In this document: positions 13,933-25,900 of the stretch, piece by piece
Position numbering within the stretch: position 1 is the first letter of the stretch
Layout: every line of letters starts with the position of its first letter
Assembly (NCBI GenBank): GCA_023101725.1
Contig: JALJCO010012849.1
Location: forward strand, 1,589,108 to 1,653,107
Length of the DNA stretch: 64,000 nt
DNA from: Atherinomorus stipes
Lineage: Eukaryota > Chordata > Actinopteri > Atheriniformes > Atherinidae
Direction: 5' to 3'
Position numbers and translations under genes: made by a program
The notes under the pieces: model-generated
What the model saw: only the letters and a program-made list of their open reading frames with translations
What the model was told of the DNA's origin: nothing
Database searches by the model: none

Positions 13933-16900
13933 AATTTATATTTAAGGAACTTTGACAGTTTTTTTTTGTTGTTTTTTTTTTTCAAATTTTGCTCATCTCT
14001 TGAACCTTAGCATTTTCATTGGAATGTGTTTGCTAAGTCATTTAACTCGAATTTAATGAGTCATTGTCATTCAAGCTTTAAAAAGGCATTCAGAACCAGT
14101 GTTGTGTTGACAAAACAGACTTTTAAAAAGTATATTTAGGCACTTTGCTACCAGCAGCCTCTCACAAACACAAATAATTAGTTCCTGTTACTTTAATTCT
14201 GATAAAACTTGCAAAAAAGGCAGAAATTGAATACATTTTTTGTCCAAAGAGCTATTAGCTAAACTATCTACAGCAGATGAGTAGTGTTCAGTGATGTCCT
14301 TAAAATCACATAAGTTTCCAATTAAAACCCTGTGCTTCTGACTCATTCTTAAATATCCCTGCAATGTCCCGGGGCAGAAAAAGTTATCTTCACAGCTTCT
14401 TTTTGCTGCCTGGAGAATCACCTCATAGCTTTTTTTTTTCCCTTTACAGCAACTGGATATCAACACATTGGCCATTTTGAATACACTATAGCTCATTTAA
14501 CAGAGGAACTCTACGGGAAAATATCCAAGGTAACTAGGAAAAGAAAGAGAGACAGCAAAAGAGCAAGAGAGAAGACAAAAGCCGCTTTGGACTGACTTTT
14601 ATGGCTGGGAAGAGTTCAGAGAAGAGACAGGGTGCAAGACGGGTGCTTAATTAGCCCCTGAAAAAGTGAGAAAATCTGCCAGAGTTCAGGATTGTTACTA
14701 AATAAGACCTGCAAAATGAATCTGGACTAAGAATGGATGACTCCGGTCCTCAAGGGCAACAGTCTGACACGATCAAAGAGCTCATTGTTAAGTTCTTCAT
14801 GATGACCCATCAATTTCAATCATGTATGTTGAAAGCAGACATCTAGAACCTGCAGGACAGTGGCCCTTGAGGACTGATCTGTCCACTGAGGCCTCATCAG
14901 AAATAGTTTCATGCAAGGCAGTTAAGGAGCCATTTTCAAGGAGGGAAAACGGGAAAAAAGTGACAACAGGTTTTAGGAATCCTCCCCAGAGCCCGGACCT
15001 CAGCATTATTGAAGCAGTGTGGGACTGTCTTGACATAGAACAAAGGCAGCCAACATCCAAAGAAAAGCTGTGAAATGTCCCTTAAGAAGCCTGGAGAACT
15101 GTTCCTGAAGCTAACTTAAAGAATTAACAAGAAAGATTGTCTAAGAGGGTTCAATCTGTGTTTAAGACAATCCAAATATTTTTCTGTCAGGATATGAAGA
15201 ACTGAGTGATGGCTCAAGATTTTTGCACAGTTCCTGTAGTTCTAGAAAAGAAAGTACAAATCAGAGCTGAAACTAATTTGAAGTCGTAATTTGGAACAAA
15301 ATACTGCACTGCAGCTGCTAAATTCATTTAAAATGAACCAGAATCTGAAGAGCTGCTGAATGTTTCATCAGGTTTTTACAAAGCGCATTAAGAAGAGCCA
15401 AGTTATTGCTAGAGACAGCAGAATTTTAAACTAGGATCCCTCCTCCCAAATTTCTTCTGAAAGAGTTTTTGTTAACTTGTCTGAGCACATTTGATGTAAA
15501 CAGGTTTTTGTCTTTTGCGATGCTCCTACATACTTTGGGCTGATGATCTGTTTACTCCTTTGAAGACAAATGAGGCAATTTCTGTGTGGAGAAGTTAGAA
15601 GATGCCCAAAACAAACTGTCCCACTTTGCAACGCTGTACATGTATGAAATATACACACACACTCATATAGACTTCTAGTGGCGCAGAGTTTAATGCATGC
15701 GGCCACCCCTCCCCCCCATAACCACTTCTTTTGCTCTGCTTCTCTGTACTCTGTCTCATCTGTCTCTATTTGTCTCACTTGGTCTATCATCTACATGTGT
15801 TGTCTCCTTGTCTCCGTCCTGATCTTTTACTCTCATCCCTTTCCTGTTGTGCTCCCTCACACTTTCTCTCGCTGCCACTCTGTCGTTATATCTTTCTGTC
15901 TTTTCTCTTTTTTATCTCCCGCTCTGTTGTTAACATCCTCAGCTGTGCTCAGACCCCTGCATGAGGCTAACGCTCATAGCGGATTGGCTGTAGCCGCGTG
16001 CATGAGGAGCACTGATGGCCCAATGAAACGCAGACAGGAACAAGAAATGGAACCGGAGGCAGGAAGCGCCCACCCACAGGGGCCTCGCAGGTACCACCAC
16101 TGTCCACCCTTATGTGTCCGCAGCGGTGCCTGTATCAGAATCACTTCAGAACCCCCCACCTTCCTCGTTTCGTGTGTGTCCTCAGCTCACCGTCCTCGAA
16201 CTCACCTCAGGACTCTTCTGTTTGTGTCCTCTGGGTGCTGGCTGTCTGAAAATGCCTCTACACCCCTCATGTGTGTGTTTTCAGCTCTGGCTGGCCAAAA
16301 TCCCACAACTCCTGTTTGTATGACCCCCCACCCCCAAACCCACCCCTAGCACATCCTGCTGTATGTGTGTCTGAATGTGTTCTTAAATGCACACTCGTAA
16401 CTATACAGTTACTTCTTATCCCGTTTGTGTGTTTGTTGCAATGCAGTAAAAACCTGCTTTGCTGAGTTGCCATCGAGAATAAAAAGAGAGAGGAAGAGTT
16501 GCTCTCTGCTTCTCTGTGCTTCACTGCTTCCCTTCATTGTGGTTGTGCTTCTCTTTGTAGCTGTGTGCTGCCAAGGCTTCCCTCTGCTCTTTGTGTGCTG
16601 CTGATCTGTCCTTCTGTGAACTGTATAAAGCTGCAGTCCATCACTGTGCCTCTGTCCTATGTGCTGCAGTCACAGATCCTGTGCTTCGGTCTGTTTTCTT
16701 GCTCTCTGCTGCTGTGTTTGTGTGTTATAGTGAGTCAAGCTGTTTCCCTCCTGATGTGTTAGTTCCAATGTCTTTTTTCTATAGATTTTCATGTTATAGC
16801 TTAACAAACAAAAAGACAAAAAAACAAACTGAAATTGTTGCAGACACAAATAAAATCAATCCCAGATTAGGAGGAATGTGATATTTAGATGTGAAGTAGA

Positions 16901-19900
16901 ACAGAACATGAGCCATTTGACCCATCGACTGTACATCTGCTGCTTTTTACTCAGTTTCCATGGGTTGGACCACACAACATCAAACTCTTTTTACACCTGC
17001 TACAGTACACACCTGTAAAATTCTGTGAACAAGTATCTTAAAGTTAAAAAAAGACAGACAAATGTGTAACCTGTTCTGTCTATAAAATGTCTATATGTGA
17101 ATAATTCCAATATAAAATGTCTGATCTACTCCACAAACCACTATGTATTTTCTTCTGATTTGACCCAGCTCACTGCAATGCACCTTTAAAGATTTGTGAT
17201 TCTGGGCTGAAATCTTGAGCATTTCTCTTTTGCTCAACTTGATTTGCCCACTGTCTTTTTTTCCCACCTCTAAATTTACTGCAGACACTTTTGCAAAGCT
17301 GCATGGTGAGGTTTTTCGTGTGATTAATAAGAAATTTTGAACTGATAAAGTAACAAAAAGCACAAAAACAGACAGTAAAAGGACATGACTCAGCTGTTTT
17401 TCAAACCATTTAGGACCAGTTAAGAGAATCCCCAGTTATTATGTGCCTAAGAGAAATCAGGACACACCCAGGACTCAGAGAAATAAAATATTATCATAAT
17501 AGTTTTCATAGGATTTTCTTTCTAAAGCTGAAAAAAGCACAAACCTGCAGAAATGTGCCACAATGCTAAATATTGCCACCTCCGACTGGGAGTTGTCTTT
17601 TGTTCCCCATTTCATGGGATGTTATGTCAAAACTTAAGCATAAATTCAGATTTTGAGTACCAAGAGTATTACATTCGTCTACAGTTGCTAGCCTGGCTTT
17701 CTAGTTGTTGTCCTTTACCTTGAAAAGCCTGAGCTATTCTCTAGCTGAGGAGGGACTGACATTAGCCTACAGTGGTTAGCCTATTTCTCTACTATTATTT
17801 AAAAAAAACAAAAAAAACTTTCAAAAGCCTTGATAAGCCATTTGCTAGATTAGGAAGGATTTTAGATTAGCATCAGCTGCTAGCCTAACTTGCTCATTTT
17901 AGTTGACCTTCAAAAGCCACAATATGCCATTTGCTAATTACAGCAAGTGCTAAAATGGTCAATTATTAGCATTTTAAGTAGGCTATTGATTGCAAATTTT
18001 TATTTGATTATGTTTATAGTTCTCTGTAAAACATGAACTCCCCTCTGTGACTTTTTTATGAATAAATGTCCACTATTTATGAGGAATTTGTGAACCAAAG
18101 TGATTCATATGGTATTCTAAACGTTAGCCAATAGTTGCACAAACAGAAAAATGACAAGAATGTTAATATTTAGCACATTTGTTTATTTTCTTATTTTAGA
18201 GCCATACTTATTTGAGCTAATCTAACAACATAGCCATCATAACAAACAGTAGGCTACATAGTGGTTTTAAAAGTGCTTCTAAAATGTCAAGCTTTCTTCC
18301 ACAGCATCAGTCTCACTGCTGCGCTCTGAACCAAATTAACTTTTTGTAATTACAAAGGTGGAGACAACGGTTGGAAGTGGTAACTTGTTAATATTGATTT
18401 TAGTCTGCATTTCATTAGAAATCGGCTTAAACTGGAGCCGAACTTTAAGAAAAAATAAAAAAGTTAATCCAACTGTTAACAGAGGAACTGAAGGGAAAGA
18501 GTAGGTGGAAGTAAAGCTCTCAGCGCTCAGCTTCTTTTATTACCTTCCTCCTCTCCTCTATTGATCAGCATAAGCCTCTGATTTATAGCTCACTGCTGCA
18601 AAGCCTTCTGGGTAATTACTAAGGCTGAAAAGAGACAGGGGAGTTTAAGGTTGGGGGTGTTGAGGGGCTGGCATTCATTTAGACACATAGGACTGTAGTC
18701 ATCACACAAGACACAGAAACATTTACACTCACGCAGAGCAGAGAAGCTGTACCGAGTCCCCACAGAGACAATCCACTTATGTTCAACGTATATAACAATA
18801 TCCTCCACACATCACTGTATGGAAATCAGTCAGTCATTTTCTGTACCGCTTATCCAGTTCAGGATCGCGGGTGTATGTAAATCAATAAAGTGATATAGTG
18901 GCCCAGTGTGACTGAATTATGTCACAGAAACTGCATTTATTTCAGTGTTGATGTACTGCACCAGTGTTCGAAGCTGCAAAGAGGAAATTCCTGCATTGAA
19001 AATCTGATTAAAGTCTTTGGGTGTTTGAGATGCTCGGATCAGAAAGTTGAGTCTGTGATCCATCAGTCGATGCAGCTGAGCTTGTGCTCCACTCATAAAC
19101 AGCATGGCTCCCATAAACAAAGCGATGCTTGCACAAGGCTGCATCATTGTGTGTTAGTACCTGTTCTGTAAGTGTGTGTATCTGCCTGTTTACCCTGGTA
19201 TGCTGTTGTGACCTTCCCTCAATGCAGTAACTCACCTGACGTCAGAGCAGCTTGTTTTTTCTTTTTCTTTTTTCCTTCCTGCTTCCAGCTGACTGATACC
19301 CTCCCTCTCTCGTGTCCTCCAGTGAACAGCCTGGCTCGGTCCAAGTACTGCTGACACCCAATCAGGAGGAGGAAGAGGACCAGGCAACGCCCAGCCAGGA
19401 CGCTGCTTTGGACCAGGACCCACCCCCTCCCCCCTACCGGCCTGCTCCCCCTCGACCCACGCTCACCCTCAGTATTGCTCACCCATGTGGTCCTTCTAGC
19501 CAAGGGGAGGAAGAGGGTGTGCGCATGGGGAGGAGAGGGGAGGAAGGTGAGGATGGGAGGGAGGGGAGTGGGGTGAGGCTTTGCGAATTGCTGCAGGCAG
19601 GGGGGGTGAGTGTCAGACCCCTGGGGAAGCACTTAGCCATTTCTCTGCCCTCGCTTCCTCTGCGTCTCTGGGATTCTCACATCACACAGACCTCACAGTC
19701 TACACACCTTGAACCTGCAAACACTCCACCCTCCGCTCCTCCCCCACCCTACCCCCCGGAAACTTCTGGGCAAAGGAAACCCCTCACGCCGCTCTGGCAG
19801 CCACCCCGGCCCCATTCCCCCGATGGCGGGGCGCATTACTGGCAGCAGCAGGGAGGCGGTGCAGACAGCAGCACACGTCATTGGTCCTCCTGGAGTTTGG

Positions 19901-22900
19901 ACCGCCCTGACGCCGTGGTGACACCGTACGACACGCCCCCGGACCGCTGTGTTCCCATCAGGCCGCAGACGTCCAGTCAGAACTACAGCTACAGTTGCCA
20001 GTCTTCTCCAGGGCACTACAGCTCCCAGCATGCCCCAGGGCGGCAGAGTGATCCCTGCTGTGACCGCGAAGAGGCCGAGCTGTCGGAGCTTGACTCCCTT
20101 TATCAGGCCAGTCTGCTGGCTGGGAAGACAGGTATGAACACAACACACACACACCCACACCCACACACACACACACACACAAGTTTTTTTTATACCATCT
20201 TTTAGAGGTCCTTCCATCAATATAAACTCCATTTCTCACCCGTTTCTGTCTTGCATCCCTTTTTGATCATAAAAAGAACATTTGCAGTGAATTTTGTTTT
20301 TCCTTTGTGTGTTTTAAAACAAGGACCAATCACTTAGAGTTTGGAGAGTCACTGCCAGCAAAGCAGGAATCCCATTCACATGGAATAATAAACACTTTTT
20401 CCCACTGGATTCATTTTAAGTTCTCATAATGAATGAAGCAGCCCAGCATTTGTCTGATGAATGCTTATCAACTTTGGTTCGACCTTTTTCCCATCACACG
20501 CACACTCTCCTTCGTGTATTTGGATGGAACAAGTCCTCCTCTTAGAACTGTGAACCTGATGATCACATGCTGATTATAAACATCAGCTAACATTAATCAA
20601 CCTCTTAACCAGAGGGCTGTGCAACAAAGCAGTGATAATGAGCCGAAAGTCTACATTTTTTGTGTCACAAATGTGCCTTTTTTTCTTTTACATGATTAGT
20701 AACTTATGCTGAAGATGTATAACTGCTCAGGAACACTTTGTGTTCAGGGTTTTAGACTGAATCTTCATTAAAAAGTTCAATTTTTAATATAGATTCTTCT
20801 CCTGAAATGATCCTTCAGTAAATAGAAAAATCTGATTTATACACTCAGTGCAAGTGCTGTCAGTCAGAACTACTGGATGTTATCTGACTTTGTAACCAAT
20901 ATAAAAGTTTTATTGATGTTGAATCATCTGATTATCAGTATGATTTTCATGTTTTAAGTTTAATTTCCTGTTCTGTTATGTTACTGAAAAAGGATGCACT
21001 ACAGTACAAATTCTTGATGCAACCTTCATTTCTTTATATTTTGCTTCCAAGCAGCTAGACTTTCTTTTAGTCTTCCTTTTTAAGCAATAGTTCTTCAGAC
21101 TTTTTGAAGAACTTTTAAAGTCTTTTGATACGACTGTAGCTGCTTATCACACGTTATTTGCTACGTACTCTTTAGTTGTGTCCACTAAAACGATGCAAAA
21201 GATAAACATAAAACGGTATATTTGCTCCAGCATTTGATTTCCAAAGATCTGTTCGCTGAAGACTTGACATGTAAATGGATGGTGGGACAGTGTGTCCTGC
21301 AATAACTTGGAGAAACTGGACAAGTGGAAGACAGTGGAAGAAGAGTTAGGTCTAAAAACTATCTACAGCAGATGAACAATATTTTAAATATAATGTCCTG
21401 ATGTAGATGTAGAGGAAAATATCCAGCAAAGACCTGACACAAGACCTTTGAGATGCATCGGAGCGTTCAGTTGATCCGTCTGTTGTTCACTGAAGCCTCA
21501 TCAGACATGGTGTCCACGGAAGTGTTTAGAAGTTATTCCTAAAAAGGGGAAAAGGCTGAAGAATGGCAAATGTTGCAAGAACTGGACTGAAAATCAGTGG
21601 CAACAGTTCTTATGGACACCCCCACCCCCCAGAGAAAAAGTGTGGGATCATCTAGTCATAGAACAGAACAAAAGACAACCAACGAAAAACTTCAGGGAGC
21701 CTGGAAAACTGTTCCTGTAGACTAGAACTCAAAGGAAGTGTTCAGGCTATGGAGAAGACCAAATATTGACTTTCAAGTTCATTAAAATTGATGAAAAACA
21801 TGTTTTTTCCTTTTATACTATGCCAGTACACATACTTACTGTATGTGTTTTCACAGGTTTCATTAAGTCACTGCACTTATTCCTTTAGTTTTCTTGCAAA
21901 ATACAAAAACACAGTGGCTGTCTCAAGTCTCCTGCTCTGTATTGGACAGAAAGCAGCACATACTGTGCACAGTTAAGCTGAAATTAGTATGAAATTGGGT
22001 CAAAACTTTATTGAATAAATTATTATCAGAAGTATTTTCTTTTGTTAAAATTATATGGGAAATGTTGTTTTTTTTTTATCTTAAAAGCAACATGCACATT
22101 AGTTTATGAAGAGCATACAAAGGTAGATGACTTGTTGGATGTTTTGCAGAGCAGACATGTTCATATTTGACCATCTGTGCAGTTTCAGGCTGCAGCCCAT
22201 CCGAGAGGCTCATATCCAGGGTAGGAGGACAGGCTCGCTCCAAGACCCCCAACGCAGACATGGAGAGGAGTGTGTACGGGGCAGACTGCACCAACACCCC
22301 CACCTACCTCAACAAGGTAACACCTACAATAATAACTGTAGTAAAATGCCGCACGTGTTCACAGGTCATCAGCTGGATCCATTTCCAGGCATTTGACAGA
22401 CATGTTCTCCCTCTACAGCCAATGATGTTGCGGGATCTGCGTTTCGGGGTGGAGCCTGATGATGGGGAGACCCAGAGGCGAATAGGACGCAGCCTGAGCG
22501 GCACAGTGGTGACCTCGCGCCGCAGCCGCCTGACTGCAACCCGCAGCCTTGTGAGTACAGCTCGCTGCGCTCTGCTGCCACCTTGTGGCTGTGCCGTTAA
22601 TCTGCATCTGCCTGATGTCCCATGGTGGCATTTTACGCATTGCTTTTCCCTGTTCTCTTCTCCCCCTGCTGTTTGTCTCATTCCCTTCTTTTGTCCCGCT
22701 TTTCTGTTTCCAATCTGTCCTCCTGCTCTCTTCCTCTCTTCCTTCTCTCTCCTCTGTCTCTCTCAAAGGTGAAGCAGGCTGATGTCAGTGCCTCTCCTTG
22801 CTTACTTCCTCTCTTCTGAGTCCCTGTCGCTATTCCACCACTATCACCTCCTCCATCCCCATCACCAACATCTTCTCATCACCACTTCCCTTCACCGCTT

Positions 22901-25900
22901 CACAGGTAAACACTGTGCCGAGTGAAAGTCGCATCTTGCATCTGCAGTGCACTCACTGGTGTTTTGGTTATGCTAGTTTGTGTGCCATAGATGTGCATTT
23001 CAGAGGTTTATTTTATTTATTTATTATTTTTTAAAGATTTAAGTCATAATAATAATAATACAAAAGAAGCCTTAGGTTATTCATTTCCAGACGAAGACTC
23101 AGCTTCTGGCAAACTAGTCTCATCTGGCACAGAAGTCGGCAAAGTCTCAGATTGCACATGGCCTGTCCTGGGAATGTTCACTGATTTTTAATAACTGAAG
23201 AGCCAGAGGTGATTTCATTCCTGTGCAAATCTGTCATGTGTCACATTTAAGGAAACCCAAATTTCTTCTTGGGTTAAAGGATAAGCGAAGATTACAGAAG
23301 TAGGATAGCCTTATCTAATTGTGTAAAAAAACAAAAAGAACAAAACATCTATCCAGTCTCTTTAAGGCTATAACTACATCCCTTTTAGCAATTTAGTGGC
23401 AAACCAGAATAGTGCAAGTTATGATGAGCAGAAACTTTAATAAGGAAATAAATCTACCAAAGGAGCTGCAGAACAAATGCAGCTAAACTGAGCTTAGACC
23501 AGATCAGAGCAGCCAAACATAAAACGGAGAACCGGAAAAATAACGCAAAAGACAGGGGGAAAATAAATAGACTGAATAATGACGTGGAAAATATGAGGAG
23601 TAATCAAAGAAACAGGAAGCAGATATGAAGCAAAACCATATGAAAGCACGTGATTTGCTTTCACATACAACAGAAATGAAGCTAACAAAGGAGCGAGATG
23701 ACATCAAATCTTTACAATAATGATAATCAACAGCCATAAACAACAAGTCAGCTGCATGAGCATCAGAACTGAACTCCTACTTCTGAATAGGTTTCTTTTA
23801 AAGCAGGGGTGCCCAAACGTTTTGTCTGCAATGGCCAAAATGAAAATGTGTCAGCAAGTCGCGGGCCAAACAGCAATTTTAAGGGTGAAAACCAAATAAT
23901 GTAAAGGAACGTTGATTTAATTATCGTTTATATTTAAATAAATGCATTCTGTCCCATCACTGAGAATAACACATTACATTTAAAACGTACAAATGGCAAA
24001 TTAAGAATAAAGCTAAAGCTAGAAGGCAATAATAAATAATTGCAGTTACTAGATTGCAATAAAAAAAAAAAAGCTGCAGTAAAATATAGAGCAAAATGTC
24101 AACAACAACAAACAATCTATGTTCAACAAGGCAAACTGTTACTAATGAAGTCGATCTTTGGACATTACAGCCTCTTAAAGTTGTACCTGGTTCACTGACA
24201 GGTGAGTCTGTTATGGAGGTGAGTCAGTCAGGTTTCCTCTCAATATGGACTTTTATTAACAAATATTTATATTTAGAAAACTTATTTTAAATTGAGACCC
24301 TCCTGGGATAATCGGGAGGTGGAAACAGCAGAGGTTAAAAGCCTCTAAATGCTCCTAATACAACATCAGAATTGAATGTTGTATTGTATTGTACTCAATA
24401 CAATAATGTCAAATTAGTTGCAAATTAAAAAGTATGGGCAATAGTACTAAGGTATTGATTGGACTTTGAATTACAATAGTATTATGATATCTGATTGGAG
24501 GGCCAACTTTGGCCTGCGGGCCCCACTTTGGGCACCCCTGTTTCAAAGTTTAGTTTGACAAGCAGTTGTCTTTTTTGCAGAGTTTCAATGTAAGAAAACC
24601 CCACTTTGGGAGCTTGTTCTGATGCACCCAGAACATTATCTGTGAGCATAAAAGCATGTCCACAGGAGAGCATTTACGTGCACAAATTGAGTCCCCCGGG
24701 TCCTGCGCTTCCAACTGCGACAGTAAAAACTCCTTCACTCAAATGGGCTTTGAAAGCTTGAGCTAAAGAGCAGGTCCATTCTTTTGTCCTCAGCCTGATG
24801 ATACACAGTTCATTTTAGAGTACTCACTGAATGTTACATTCTACACTACAATGTGTCTCCAAATATAACAGGTTGTGTGTTTAAGCACCAAGAAAACAAT
24901 GACAGCAGAGATCATCCATCCAGCTCATCTCTGATTTTCATATTCTGAAGTGGAACAAGTTACAGAACCTCTCTGCGGTCTGCCATGCTAAATTCCCCAA
25001 ATCTTTTCCGCTGTCTTGCCATGTGCCTCCTTCACACATGCATTACTATCCCAGTTATCATCAGGGGTCATGTTCCTAAGACTTTAAGTGTAAAGAGTTG
25101 CTCCGTTTCTTTCCTAGAATGAGAGTGTTTGCTGAGAATTTCAACCTGCAGTTGAAGAGATAAAAGCTTTTCTCAGCCCTTAAGCTCTCAAGGTGAAAAA
25201 CTACTAAGAGAAGGCAGAAGGACTCTTTAGACAGTCTTAAGAGGAGAAATAGTCTGAAACACAAAGAGGAAGGAGAGATTTACAGACACTGAATGACAGT
25301 GGGATAATGAAGCGTTGTGTAGTAGATGATGCAGGGATTAGACACCACCCAACACAATGACACTATGAGGGGAGACTCACATGGAGGCCACGCTTTAAGG
25401 CTCAGTGATTGGCAGGCCTGATGCTTGGAGTAGTGCTTTCGTGAGATGAGACACTAGATCAGTCAGGAGATTTGATTGGCTGTCCCCACCCCTAACCCCT
25501 GCTGTTCACTGAAAGCTATGCTAGCAGAAGTCGGTATGAATGAAAAGCGAGACTACTGATGACTGAAACAAAGATGCAACAGTGTTAAACTGATGATGTA
25601 ATCAAACTGTTACTTGCCTCTTCCAGATACAGTCGTCCTCAAAACTATTCCCTCCTATTAAAGAAAAGACTAAATTCACAATATTTATTCAAATAACAAG
25701 AAACTAATAATAAATAAAAATGTACAAAATTATGATTTAGTGTAATAAAATTTTGCTTTTGAATTGTGGTTTGAAATAATAATTTAAAATAAACTAAAAT
25801 AAAATTAGAGCACTTTTCCCATGAACAGTGGACCAAAATACCTGCCAACAGGTGTAGAAGTCTTTTTGAACATTAGAGAAAACACCTGATTGCTCAACAA

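Larger units (their letters stand above)
8154..15942 (+). other. usp54: Long usp54 intron, transposon-rich, with an expected exon not found
   Basis: No coding exon is visible here although one is expected from the family. The stretch holds a dispersed repeat with GCAGGGGGCG, a DNA-transposon remnant, a poly-G block, a nested pair of DNA elements, a TA microsatellite and a Tc1 remnant, each listed separately. Parts of 12.1-13.8 kb show nothing I can name. Confidence 0.8.
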
